Below, piece after piece: positions 15,953 through 24,276 of a stretch of DNA of 64,000 nt; position 1 is the stretch's first letter, and every line of letters starts with the position of its first letter. The translations under genes were made by a program, and so were the position numbers. The notes beneath the pieces are model-generated. The model had not been told where the DNA came from. It did not search any database and saw only the letters and a program-made list of their open reading frames with translations. Source of the stretch: Prolixibacteraceae bacterium. Its GTDB lineage: Bacteria; Bacteroidota; Bacteroidia; Bacteroidales; Prolixibacteraceae. The stretch spans positions 62,001-126,000 of the forward strand of contig JAIOZY010000004.1 in the NCBI GenBank assembly GCA_021740385.1, given 5' to 3'.

Positions 15953-16407
15953 TAGTTTTTCGACTTGCAAACAAAAAATATTGCAATGACCTTTCTGGCT
16001 CCGGAGCAGAGATGACAGGCGGACGGTGGAATTTTAAAGGCACAAAACTTTTATACACAGCAGAATCCAGGGCATTATGTATGGCTGAAATTGCCGTTCA
16101 TACTCCAGTTGGAATTATGCCGATAGATTATTACCTAATAACAATTGAAATTCCTGATTATTCTAATATAGAACAAGTTGATCCTGACAACTTGCCCGAT
16201 AATTGGAGAAAATTCCCATATTCTAAAACAACTCAGGAGTTAGGAGAGAAATTCATTGAAGCCAATGAATATCTTTATATAAAAGTTCCATCGGCTGTGG
16301 TTCAGGGAGATTTTAATATTTTAATAAATCCAGGACATTCAGACTTTAATGAGGTTAGAATCATTCAGACTGAAAAATTTAACTTTGATAAAAGATTGTT
16401 TAAATAA
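15949..16407 (+). CDS. RES domain toxin
   Basis: The 152-residue stand-alone RES domain has the canonical active-site pattern: R5, the GGRWN loop at 24-28, Y36 in LLYTAES, and E47-x3-H51. Family members deplete NAD+ by phosphorolysis or hydrolysis and stop growth until neutralised by the adjacent Xre protein. It is complete and in the usual antitoxin-first order. It is the second RES domain in the window. The other (7739-8761) has a different architecture and no Xre partner, so the two are not recent copies. Confidence 0.92.
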   Translation: MIVFRLANKKYCNDLSGSGAEMTGGRWNFKGTKLLYTAESRALCMAEIAVHTPVGIMPIDYYLITIEIPDYSNIEQVDPDNLPDNWRKFPYSKTTQELGEKFIEANEYLYIKVPSAVVQGDFNILINPGHSDFNEVRIIQTEKFNFDKRLFK

Positions 16408-16434
16408 AAACGGCAACTAATATTGATCCTTAAT

Positions 16435-17292
16435 ATGAAACGCATTCAATTTCTGAGCATAACCACAACAACCCTTGCCGGTTTTTGCCTGTTGGTATTT
16501 TTAATAATCCCTGCCTGCCAAAAACCAAAAGAGACAGCCCTTGATACCCGGCATCCCGATTTAATTGTTGTTAAAGGTGGCAATGTAACCGACCGTTATC
16601 ACACGGGCATACAAGCTTTTGGTACCCTGGGCCGCATAAATATCAAACGGCAAAAAGTGTTGGTAAAACCCACGCTTAAATGGGACGTATCCCCCGGTTC
16701 AGGTTTATCGACCAGCCCCGATTTGCTTGCGATGATCATTGCGGATTGTTACGATGCAAAATCGGACAGGGTAAGTGTAACGGCCAACACCATTGATGAC
16801 TGGCGGGCTTGTTACAAAAACAGCGGTATGGAGGAGACGGCCAAAAAAGCGCTGGCTAAAGTAATACCTTCGGGATTAAAGGAATACTACATCAAACCCA
16901 AAGAGGGGAAGCTGCATTTTCATAAACTTACAAAAAATTGCGACCTGATCATTAACGTGGCAACTCCCATACCCGGAGAAACTTTCGAAGCCGGAATTGC
17001 CAGCCTTGCCGGGCTTACACTCGAAAACAATTTTGCAGGACATAACAGTGAAGATTACGTTTCGGAATTGTTGCAAACCTGCAATCCTGCGCTTACCGTT
17101 ATCGATATTGTGGATGAAAGTACCCTTATCATCAGCACCGACCCGGTTTTGGCTGATGCAATGGCCTGCCGCGTTCTTGGCATCGACCCGGCTACGATCC
17201 CTTACCTGGCCATTGCCGAAAAGCAGGGGTATGGTTCGGGGGAGATTGGTGAAGCGGATATTCAAGTTATAGAAGTGGGGAAAAATCATTAA
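16435..17292 (+). CDS. DUF362-like exported protein
   Basis: This 285-residue protein has an N-terminal hydrophobic segment and a possible lipobox (FLIIPAC, cysteine near residue 27). The body follows the DUF362 pattern: KVLVKPTLKWDVSPGSGLST, the central LTKNCDLIINVATPI segment and LIISTDPVLADAMACRVLGI. DUF362 domains are often fused to ferredoxin domains; none is present here, and the family has no firm biochemical role. I chose ATG 16435, which gives a clean leader; an ATG four codons earlier is possible. It stands between the RES toxin gene and a broken toxin gene. Confidence 0.75.
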   Translation: MKRIQFLSITTTTLAGFCLLVFLIIPACQKPKETALDTRHPDLIVVKGGNVTDRYHTGIQAFGTLGRINIKRQKVLVKPTLKWDVSPGSGLSTSPDLLAMIIADCYDAKSDRVSVTANTIDDWRACYKNSGMEETAKKALAKVIPSGLKEYYIKPKEGKLHFHKLTKNCDLIINVATPIPGETFEAGIASLAGLTLENNFAGHNSEDYVSELLQTCNPALTVIDIVDESTLIISTDPVLADAMACRVLGIDPATIPYLAIAEKQGYGSGEIGEADIQVIEVGKNH

Positions 17293-17327
17293 GTTTGTAA
17301 TAAAAAGAAAAATTCAACTTTTAAAGA

Positions 17328-17699
17328 ATGCCATACCCCATTCGTTACTCCACTCGTTCAAACAAAGAATATGAAGAAATCCATCATTATGTCTTTAATG
17401 CTTTCGGGGCTGTAGTAGCTGCCAAAGTCGATGCCTATTTTGATAAAGTAATTGATCAAATTGCAATAAACCCAAATCTATCCTGCATAATTCATAAACT
17501 TTGTGTTTCCTTTGTGTCTTAGAGGCTTAGCGGCAAATTTTTTAGCCACAAAGGCACCAAGGCACTAATTTTCACTAAGATGTATTTATTTATGAATTAA
17601 TCAGACTATATCCACATTCTGAAAAAAATTGAGATATTAGGCGTTGTGTCATCAGCCCGCAAACCACGTTATATTAACGGTTTAATGGTGAATATGTAG
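17328..17699 (+). pseudogene. RelE/ParE-type toxin gene split by a palindromic element
   Basis: The first 51 codons read as a normal RelE/ParE toxin start (MPYPIRYSTRSNKEYEEIHH, ending AINPNL). The frame then runs into unrelated bases and stops at 17520-17522. From 17604 the same frame resumes with DYIHILKKIEILGVVSSARK and PRYINGLMVNM to a stop at 17697-17699, which is the characteristic toxin C-terminus (an IEILGV strand followed by an ARKP segment). Between them lies a palindromic element with perfect 11-base terminal inverted repeats (17488-17599), and about 25-30 codons of the middle seem lost. No antitoxin gene is next to it. This is an inactivated orphan toxin. Confidence 0.8.
17488..17599. 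repeat. palindromic insertion element with 11-bp inverted ends
   Basis: TAATTCATAAA (17488-17498) and TTTATGAATTA (17589-17599) are perfect inverted ends. Inside are two arms resembling GTGTCTTAGAGGCTTAGCGGC and its imperfect complement around a TTTTTTA loop (15 of 21 positions pair). At about 112 bp it codes for nothing, so it is REP- or MITE-like. A relative of the inner arms is at 19314-19360. Confidence 0.7.
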
Positions 17700-17740
17700 A
17701 ATTAGTCAGTTTCAGAGGCAACCGGATGGATACTGCATCA

Positions 17741-18325
17741 TTAAAACTTAAACGTTAAGCCAACCCGGCTGTTGCAATAATTCCCGTAGCCGTATTCGCC
17801 ATAAATTCCCCAATGTTCGCCAATATAGATAGCCAGGCCGCCATAAACACCGTAATCGAACCTGTTCCCCCTTTCAGGCACTCTATAATCCCCACGCTCT
17901 TCAGCATAAATATAAAAACCGCCAAACTTCCCCGATAAATAGCAATCGATCCTGAATTTTTCCCTTTTAAAAAAAAAGGGGAACAGATGAACATTGGCCG
18001 TTGCCCCGTAAAAAAGCACAGGGGCATTGTGCCCTGTGCCAATTGCCCTATTCTCAGAAACAGAAGTAAATATTATCCCTCTAACCCGGGTATATCCCGA
18101 GTAAAGGCCAACTTCCAAAAAATTGAGTAACCCGTAATTTGCTTCAATCCCGAAAACAGGCGAAAATTCAACACTATTAAGAGTTGTAACGCCTAAATTG
18201 GGATAAAAGTCGTAATTGGTTTTTATATTCCAGCGTTCTTTAATGGAATATTGCTGTGCATGAACTGTTTCGGTTATTAAAACTGTTGAAATGATGAGGA
18301 TGCAGATGGTCAATGATTTTTTCAT
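17741..18325 (-). CDS. small outer-membrane barrel protein, copy A1
   Basis: The 194-residue protein has a signal peptide cleaved after VHA, then about eight amphipathic strands and a C-terminal phenylalanine (GLTFKF), as expected for an outer-membrane barrel. I cannot assign a family name. It is a tandem duplicate of the gene at 18678-19262, nearly identical from the mid-region on (for example YLSGKFGGFYIYAEERGDYR in both), with differences concentrated in one loop around residues 80-105 (RAIGTGHNAPV against GAFGFGKNVPV). A loop-restricted difference suggests surface-loop variation. It is the last gene of the downstream copy of the TonB receptor module. Confidence 0.7.
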   Translation of the reverse strand: MKKSLTICILIISTVLITETVHAQQYSIKERWNIKTNYDFYPNLGVTTLNSVEFSPVFGIEANYGLLNFLEVGLYSGYTRVRGIIFTSVSENRAIGTGHNAPVLFYGATANVHLFPFFFKREKFRIDCYLSGKFGGFYIYAEERGDYRVPERGNRFDYGVYGGLAIYIGEHWGIYGEYGYGNYCNSRVGLTFKF

Positions 18326-18677
18326 TTTGTTCTCGGTTTAATAAAGTATTTAATATTACTTGTTTTTGGGCTAAAGCCCGATTGGTTAAACATGCTATTT
18401 CTTTCTGTCTCCGTGCTAAACAGGGTGTGTGAAAATGAAATAATGAGGATGAAATATTCGTATACCTATACGTGCAATTTCTTAAATATTGAAATCTCAC
18501 CGTCTCAAATCTCAATTTCACACAGTCTCTAAAGCACGGAGTTAGTGATCATTTTTTTAGGCAGTATAGCCTGCTCACTAACTCCGCCTTTCACACAGTC
18601 TGTAAAGCACGGAGTTAGTGATTAGCAACTCATATACAGCCAATATACACACACACTTTTTCAAGAAGTGGATTGGC
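18326..18677. repeat. gap with a 32-base direct repeat and hairpin
   Basis: The 352-base gap between the two tandem barrel genes has no gene. A 32-base sequence beginning TCACACAGTCT and ending GGAGTTAGTGAT occurs at 18519-18550 and 18591-18622 with one difference. Between them TCACTAACTCCG (18575-18586) is the exact complement of CGGAGTTAGTGA in each copy, so alternative hairpins are possible. A further palindrome GGGCTAAAGCCC lies at 18368-18379. The arrangement marks the duplication junction of the barrel gene. Confidence 0.7.
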
Positions 18678-19262
18678 CTAAAACTTAAACGTTAAGCCAA
18701 CCCGGCTTTTGCAATAGTTGCCGTAGCCGTATTCGCCATAAATACCCCAATGTTCGCCAATATAGATAGCCAGGCCGCCATAAACACCGTAATCGAACCT
18801 GTTCCCCCTTTCAGGCTCTCTATAATCCCCACGCTCTTCAGCATAAATATAAAAACCGCCAAACTTCCCCGATAAATAGCAATCGATCCTGAATTTATCC
18901 CTTTTTAAAATAAAGGGGAACAGATGAACATTGGCCGTTGTCCCGTAAAAAAGCACAGGAACATTTTTTCCAAATCCAAATGCCCCAGTTTCAGTAACAG
19001 AAGTAAATATCATCCCTATAACCCGGGTATATCCCGAGTAAAGGCCAACTTCCAAAAAATTGAGTAACCCGTAATTTGCTTCAATCCCGAAAACAGGCGA
19101 AAATTCAACACTGTTGGGGGTTGTATGGCCTAAATTGGGATAAAAGTCGTAATTGGTTTTTATATTCCAGCGGTCTTTAATGGAATATTCCTGTGCGTGA
19201 ACTGTTTCGGTTATTAAAATTGTTGAAATGATGAGTAAAGAGATGGTCAATAATTTTTTCAT
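18678..19262 (-). CDS. small outer-membrane barrel protein, copy A2
   Basis: This 194-residue near-duplicate of the 17741-18325 product has the same signal peptide type, the same strands and the same C-terminal KF. A more distant third copy (24277-24849) stands in the same position behind the upstream TonB receptor, so this is the ancestral position in the module and 17741-18325 is the extra tandem copy. Unlike the upstream module, where receptor and barrel overlap by 14 bases, here 117 bases with a palindromic element separate it from the receptor gene. Presumed role: an accessory of the receptor or an adhesin-like surface barrel. This is unproven. Confidence 0.7.
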   Translation of the reverse strand: MKKLLTISLLIISTILITETVHAQEYSIKDRWNIKTNYDFYPNLGHTTPNSVEFSPVFGIEANYGLLNFLEVGLYSGYTRVIGMIFTSVTETGAFGFGKNVPVLFYGTTANVHLFPFILKRDKFRIDCYLSGKFGGFYIYAEERGDYREPERGNRFDYGVYGGLAIYIGEHWGIYGEYGYGNYCKSRVGLTFKF

Positions 19263-19313
19263 TTTGTTTTCGGTTTAAATTATTAAATACCTGATTTTGT
19301 GATTTCTTAAAGC

Positions 19314-19360
19314 CTTTGAGTCTTAGTGGCAAAACAATTAAATGCCACAAAGACACCAAG
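19314..19360. repeat. palindromic element between receptor and barrel genes
   Basis: Left arm 19314-19331 and right arm 19343-19360 pair at 15 of 18 positions around an AT-rich loop. The arms (…TCTTAGTGGCA and TGCCACAAAGACACC…) resemble the inner arms of the element at 17488-17599, so both belong to one dispersed family. Confidence 0.65.
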
Positions 19361-19379
19361 TCTCGAAGATTCACGAAGC

Positions 19380-21773
19380 TTATTCATATTCATAATTAAA
19401 ATAATCTTTTATTCTCTGGAATATCCCCCTTCTTTTCTTTTTTGCCCCTTCAGGCCTGTCGCCATAATATACCTTATACGACACCGATGGTATAATGGGG
19501 AAAAAACTGGTTTGGAACAGGCCTAAAGGTTTATAATCGAAGGGGTCGTAATGGCCGGTGCCCTTTTCGCCGTAACCGTAAAAATAGTACCCGGGATTAT
19601 GGCGGTTGTATAAATTATATACCGAAAAATTCCATTCCACACGGTCGCCCCAGCGTGTTCGCGTTTTATAGGTAAAGCCAACGTCCAGCCGGTGGTAATC
19701 TTTCATGCGGGCGCTGTTGCGTTCACCATAAATGTGCGCTTCGGTATATGCGGTTTCCTTTCCTGTAACCATAACAATTTGCCGGCCTAAAACGGGCGTA
19801 TAGGGCAAACCGGTTTGATAGGTCCACGACAGGTTAAAGTCCCATTTTTCATTCAGTTCACGGTGAATGTTGATGGCAAACGAATGTGGCCGGTCGAAAT
19901 CATACGTGTATTCCCTGCCCCCGTTAATATTACCAAACTGCCGGGTGGTTTCCGAATAGGTGTATGCAACAAAGCCGGTCCATTTGCCTTCGGTTTTTTT
20001 CACCAGCAATTCGATGCCTTTCGATGTGCCGTTGCCGTTTGTTTCCACTTTCGATCGCCAATTGCCATCGCCCAGCAAACTGGTATAACCTTCCTTATAG
20101 GTTACAAGGTCGTTTAGCTGCTTGAAATAAATATTGGTTTCAAAATCGAAAGAACGCAGAAACGTCCCTTTCCAACCAACGGAATATTGATCCGATCGCG
20201 ATGGGGCAATTTCTTTGTCGGCAGGTATCCAGGCTTCGTTGTTGAAAATATTGCCCGCCGTCATTACCAGGTGGGCATATTGTTTCACCTTGTGCCATGT
20301 GAAATTGAGTGTATGGTTGTGTGCAATTTTGAAATTCAAGTCTACGCGGGGTTCAAACGACCAGTCGGAATAGGGTTGAAGGCGGTAATTTACCACGCGC
20401 AGACCAATATCGGCATTCAGTCGGTTAAACAACGAAATGCGGTTTGAACACCAGGCATCGATTTCGATTGGACGGATAATTTCATACGCCTTTTGAACCG
20501 TGTATTTAGACAGTTCACTTTTTGTCGGGATAAATTGGTTCAGCGAGGCTTTCATCCCAAAATCGACCGACCAGTGTTTTCCCATTTTGTATTTCCAGTC
20601 GGAACGGAACGAAAAATCATTTACCGTTGAAAAGTAACGGTTTGTATAGGCCAGCGAAAGGGAATCGTCAAGCGGGGTGAACGATGCCGAATTTTCTAAG
20701 CGGTACCGCGTATACGAAAGCGTGTTATCGGTCAGCAAACGTGGCGAGATCATGCTGTTCCAGCGGGCCGATGCCATCCAGTTTCCCCAAAGGTAACTGG
20801 TTTCATTCTTTTCACCTTTTCTTCTGTAATCCTTGTTCCAATTCCGGATATAGTCGTCGCCCTGGTAGATGTTTACATACAGGTGGTTCTTTTCGTTGGG
20901 GTGCCATGAAAATTTGCCGTTAATGTCGTGAAAACCGTAATACATGTAGTAATTCTGATCGGTAACAGACGTAAGCAAAAGCATCAGGGGCTCGGTAAGG
21001 GTTTTGCGGCCGGTGATTATGAAGCTGGCTTTTTTATCCAGCAAAGGGCCCTCAAAACTGAACGAAGCATCGGTAACCCCCAGGCTGAACGTTCCTTTCA
21101 TCCCCGACCGGTTGCCCTCGCGCTGGGTAATGTTTACAATCGAAGAAAGTTTTCCCCCGTAACGTGCAGGGAACCCCCCTTTATACACCTCAATATTGTT
21201 GATCATTTCGGGATCGAAAACCGACATAAACCCGCCGAGGTGGTTCACATAAATCAGCGGCACATTGTCAATCAGGTACAAATTTTCGCCTGGGCTTCCG
21301 CCGCGCACGTTCATCAGGCTGGAACCTTCGTGTTGCGATTGTATGCCCGGCAAAAACTGCAAGGCCTTTACTACATCGGGTTTGCCGCCAATAACCGGTA
21401 TGTTCTGCATCTCCATCCGGCTCAGGGTCGATACATTAAAGCGGGGCGTATTGGCCACTACGGTAACCTCGCTTAGTTCTTCCCCGGCTTCAAGAAAAAT
21501 GGTTACTACGGTATCGCGTGAAAATGTTATGCACTGTTGTTTATACCCGACAAACGAGATGTTAATTTCCGGCGTATTGGTAACCAGGGAAAAGTAGCCC
21601 GAATTGTCGGTTGCTGTACCGTTGCCGGTACCGGCCTCAATTACATTGGCACCAATTAAGCGCTCGCTGGTTTGCCTGTCGCACACAAAACCCGAAATGT
21701 GGTACTTTGCCTGCAATGTTTCAATACAAAAGCAAAGGGCTGTAATTAAAAGTATAGTCCTAATATTCAACAT
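19380..21773 (-). CDS. TonB-dependent receptor, module A
   Basis: The 797-residue outer-membrane receptor has, in order, a signal peptide, a CarboxypepD_reg-like domain (ISGFVCDRQTSERLIGANVI to about residue 95), a plug domain (GGKPDVVKALQFLPGIQSQ, VRGGSPGENLYLIDNVPLIY, EVYKGGFPARYGGKLSS) and a C-terminal 22-strand barrel ending KDYFNYEYE. It is of the class found with DUF4249 lipoproteins, not SusD. It imports or binds an unknown ligand using TonB energy. It is the paralogue of 24836-27235, with the same length within two residues and strong similarity throughout. It lies four bases after the DUF4249 stop, so the genes are co-transcribed. Confidence 0.9.
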   Translation of the reverse strand: MLNIRTILLITALCFCIETLQAKYHISGFVCDRQTSERLIGANVIEAGTGNGTATDNSGYFSLVTNTPEINISFVGYKQQCITFSRDTVVTIFLEAGEELSEVTVVANTPRFNVSTLSRMEMQNIPVIGGKPDVVKALQFLPGIQSQHEGSSLMNVRGGSPGENLYLIDNVPLIYVNHLGGFMSVFDPEMINNIEVYKGGFPARYGGKLSSIVNITQREGNRSGMKGTFSLGVTDASFSFEGPLLDKKASFIITGRKTLTEPLMLLLTSVTDQNYYMYYGFHDINGKFSWHPNEKNHLYVNIYQGDDYIRNWNKDYRRKGEKNETSYLWGNWMASARWNSMISPRLLTDNTLSYTRYRLENSASFTPLDDSLSLAYTNRYFSTVNDFSFRSDWKYKMGKHWSVDFGMKASLNQFIPTKSELSKYTVQKAYEIIRPIEIDAWCSNRISLFNRLNADIGLRVVNYRLQPYSDWSFEPRVDLNFKIAHNHTLNFTWHKVKQYAHLVMTAGNIFNNEAWIPADKEIAPSRSDQYSVGWKGTFLRSFDFETNIYFKQLNDLVTYKEGYTSLLGDGNWRSKVETNGNGTSKGIELLVKKTEGKWTGFVAYTYSETTRQFGNINGGREYTYDFDRPHSFAINIHRELNEKWDFNLSWTYQTGLPYTPVLGRQIVMVTGKETAYTEAHIYGERNSARMKDYHRLDVGFTYKTRTRWGDRVEWNFSVYNLYNRHNPGYYFYGYGEKGTGHYDPFDYKPLGLFQTSFFPIIPSVSYKVYYGDRPEGAKKKRRGIFQRIKDYFNYEYE

Positions 21774-21777
21774 AAGG

Positions 21778-22620
21778 CTAAGGGGTTATGGTGTCGGAAA
21801 CAGATGCTGAGTACCCGGCAAAAATGCCATACGCGTTGTCGATGTTCGAGTGAAAAGGCATGGCAACGGTACTTGAATTAATGTCGGCATATTTCCCGTG
21901 TTCATAAATGTAGGCTTGTTTTTGGTACTGGTAATAATCGTAGGTAACCGAGCGAAGGGTTATAACAAAGGGATTAAGTACATGGTACCCGTTTTGATTA
22001 ATTCGAATATAGTTTGTTCGGTAATTAAGTGTCAACGTATATACCGAGTCCGTAATCTGTTCATTGCTGAACAGCGCCAGGGGCAGGCCTTCGTTTAAAA
22101 TAAGCGGGTCGGAGAAATTTACAAAAAAACCGTCCGATGTGGTGACTTCATAATACCTGGTTTGTGTCAAATCGTTTTTAAAGGTCAGTTCAAACCCATG
22201 AAAAACATTCCCTGCTTCATCCCTGCCGTTAATGTTGATGTGTTCAACATTTAAAACAGGGCTGGGGGCCGGCAAGGTCTGGGAGCAAACAAGGGTATCT
22301 TCACCCGGGATGATTATGCGGCATTCGTATTCTTTCTCCACTTCAACGATAGTTTCAGATGTATAAAATCCCGCGCTGTCGAACGTCAGTTGCTCAATAA
22401 AAGTGCCATCGGCAAACAAATCAATTGCCGCATTGTTGATCCATTCAAGTTGCAGGCTGTCGAGCCCCCCTGTCCACGATAACTTTACCGTAATGGGTTT
22501 CCCTGCAATACAGCTTGCGTTTACCGTTGGCACTTTTTCAAATTCCGGGAAGCTGTTTGTAACCAGCTCGGTGCAACTGCATAAGAATAGTATTAATATG
22601 AAAGTTATCTTTCCTCTCAA
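21778..22620 (-). CDS. DUF4249 lipoprotein, module A
   Basis: The 280-residue lipoprotein has the signal MRGKITFILILFLCSC, with acylation at the cysteine near residue 16. It has the DUF4249 layout: VPTVNASCIAGKPITVKLSW, the conserved GLDSL tract, and a C-terminal block SVTYDYYQYQKQAYIYEHG with the GIFAGYSAS ending. DUF4249 proteins habitually lie next to TonB receptors of this class and probably sit on them in the outer membrane. The exact task is unknown. It is upstream of and nearly abutting the receptor gene (four bases), and downstream of a surface lipoprotein gene by 119 bases. Confidence 0.9.
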   Translation of the reverse strand: MRGKITFILILFLCSCTELVTNSFPEFEKVPTVNASCIAGKPITVKLSWTGGLDSLQLEWINNAAIDLFADGTFIEQLTFDSAGFYTSETIVEVEKEYECRIIIPGEDTLVCSQTLPAPSPVLNVEHININGRDEAGNVFHGFELTFKNDLTQTRYYEVTTSDGFFVNFSDPLILNEGLPLALFSNEQITDSVYTLTLNYRTNYIRINQNGYHVLNPFVITLRSVTYDYYQYQKQAYIYEHGKYADINSSTVAMPFHSNIDNAYGIFAGYSASVSDTITP

Positions 22621-22739
22621 GCTTTAAGGTGTTATGTTTATCAATATATAAATAATGCATAATATATGCTATATAAAAGCTAACAGGTTTGTCTCTGTTA
22701 TCCTTTAATTAATACTTATTTTACATTCCACCTTTGATT

Positions 22740-23759
22740 TCAATCACTGATTTCAATTTCAGAACCTGGAACGTAAGTTCTTCCTTTAAGTCTATAACTG
22801 ACAAAAGTTGCATCTGGATTAGTACTCCCAAATTGATGGGCATAAAAATATTCATCATAATCAACCATTGTTGTTGGATTTTCAAAGTCATTCCATGAGT
22901 CTGAACTAGTTGCATAATAGTACCCTCCATAATATTTTTTATAACGAACAACATACTCTAAGTCAGACCAGATTCCAGTACTATGATTATACCAGAAACC
23001 CAAAAATCCCTTAACCTTACAACATACATCCCCGCTAACGTGGACAAACCATCCATAAAGATTACTATATTCTGATTCCACATACATATGTACAGTTGTT
23101 TTATAAGTTTTTCCATTATAATCTAACTCCTCGCTTTCACCATAACCGCCAAGACTACAGATAGATGAAGCTCCTTTTAAGTTATTTAAAAACGGTTTTA
23201 TGATTATAATATCACTATCTTTGATAAATGATTCAATGTTATTGTCATCAATAATCTCAAGTTTATCCAAATTATTTATAGAAGTCGAAATTCGACATTC
23301 ATCTAATAGTTTATAAATAGTATCGCCAATTTGATATAATTGATCTTCATTGACAATAAATCTATATGGATTACTATAATATTTTTGTTCCACATAGTAT
23401 TCTCCCTCTCTTTCAACTAACTCGATATATTTACTATTTTGGTGAATAAAGTCATATATTTCTTCTTCGCCTTTAAAGCCTTCAGGATCAATCGTGTTGT
23501 AAAATTTTGTTGCTTCTATACCAAAAGAATTAAAACCCTTTTTATTTGCCCAATTTATTTTTTCATCAAAGCTTAACGTTGAAATATAATGTAACTCTTC
23601 CAATACTTCTGTGTTATTCTCAAAATACAAAATATTGGGACATTCTTCTATTTTAAGGTCATTGCTGTTTATAAGTTCATCTTCATTCGAACACGAATTA
23701 AAAACCACTGCACTAAAACTAAACAGTGCCATTACCAAATAAATCTTTAAATTTTTCAT
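22740..23759 (-). CDS. surface lipoprotein with variable C-terminus, module A
   Basis: The 339-residue lipoprotein has the signal peptide MKNLKIYLVMALFSFSAVVF and lipobox NSC. The cysteine is followed by SNEDE, an acidic stretch that fits the Bacteroidota surface-export signal. Residues 1-48 are almost identical to the module B protein (28191-29225). Residues 49-190 are clearly homologous but diverged, both containing an NPYRF.(I/V)NEDQL.QIG segment. Residues 190-339 do not align by eye and are Tyr/Trp-rich here (KKYYGGYYYATSSDSW). I do not recognise a named family. AT-rich relative to the receptor genes. It is the first gene of its module, behind the repeated leader at 23991-24264. Confidence 0.75.
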   Translation of the reverse strand: MKNLKIYLVMALFSFSAVVFNSCSNEDELINSNDLKIEECPNILYFENNTEVLEELHYISTLSFDEKINWANKKGFNSFGIEATKFYNTIDPEGFKGEEEIYDFIHQNSKYIELVEREGEYYVEQKYYSNPYRFIVNEDQLYQIGDTIYKLLDECRISTSINNLDKLEIIDDNNIESFIKDSDIIIIKPFLNNLKGASSICSLGGYGESEELDYNGKTYKTTVHMYVESEYSNLYGWFVHVSGDVCCKVKGFLGFWYNHSTGIWSDLEYVVRYKKYYGGYYYATSSDSWNDFENPTTMVDYDEYFYAHQFGSTNPDATFVSYRLKGRTYVPGSEIEISD

Positions 23760-24276
23760 TCGATTAAATTTAAAGTCTTTGGCATCTCATGGAACTCGCC
23801 ATACATTTTATCATCCTTGTTTTTCCCGGCCGGGATGGCTCGTTTCATATTTTTTTTACTTTTTTCGGCATTGAAAATAAGCCAGCTAAAAATAAAGAAT
23901 ACCACCAATATACCCTGATGTGCACCCTGCCTTTTTTGGTGCAAGGCAATATTCAAAGCAACACCTAAAACATTCAGGTTTTCTCCAAAGGCAACATGTT
24001 TTTATGGTTTACACAACCAACGAATCTGGTTGCTGTATTATCGGTTTGTGCTGTTTCGGGAAACAGGGGAACTTTCATAATTGTGTTTAGATATTGGATG
24101 ATTATTGGCAAATCAATAAAAAAAACAGCATAGTTCCAAATATTATGCAATATTTCTTTTAAAAATAACCGGTACTTGTGGAGCTTATTGTGTAAAAAGG
24201 CAGGCCGTTCCGGGAGTGTGTTCACCTGTTTATTCCGGGAAAGGGAGAAAGGTTACCATCAAAACTGAAAATTTTC
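23760..24276. other. 517-base leader region of module A
   Basis: No convincing gene is present. Bases 23991-24264 are a near-exact copy of 29461-29734. The start of the shared sequence extends weakly to about 23918 (TGCACCCTGCC…GGCAAT). The strand-specific short frames here differ between the two copies. The region lies between the barrel gene of module B and the surface lipoprotein of module A, so it most likely carries the promoter and an untranslated leader of the latter. Confidence 0.6.
23991..24264 (-). repeat. duplicated leader sequence, copy 1
   Basis: About 275 bp matches 29461-29734 with only a handful of substitutions. Each copy begins about 230 bp upstream of a surface-lipoprotein gene. 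Each contains the inverted repeat CAACCA-N7-TGGTTG (here 24014-24032). Its position and conservation argue for a regulatory leader duplicated together with the genes. Confidence 0.8.

Noticed and set aside
17488-17599. Insertion sequence
   Set aside because: It has inverted ends but only 112 bp and no coding capacity. No transposase is in the window and no target-site duplication is certain.
20928-21476. 182-residue plus-strand frame inside the TonB receptor gene
   Set aside because: It is a shadow of the receptor coding strand. The paralogous receptor does not keep this frame open.
23974-24225. 83-residue minus-strand frame in the duplicated leader, and a 68-residue plus-strand frame at 29397-29603 in the other copy
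   Set aside because: The two leader copies do not keep the same open frame on the same strand, so the conservation is not at protein level.
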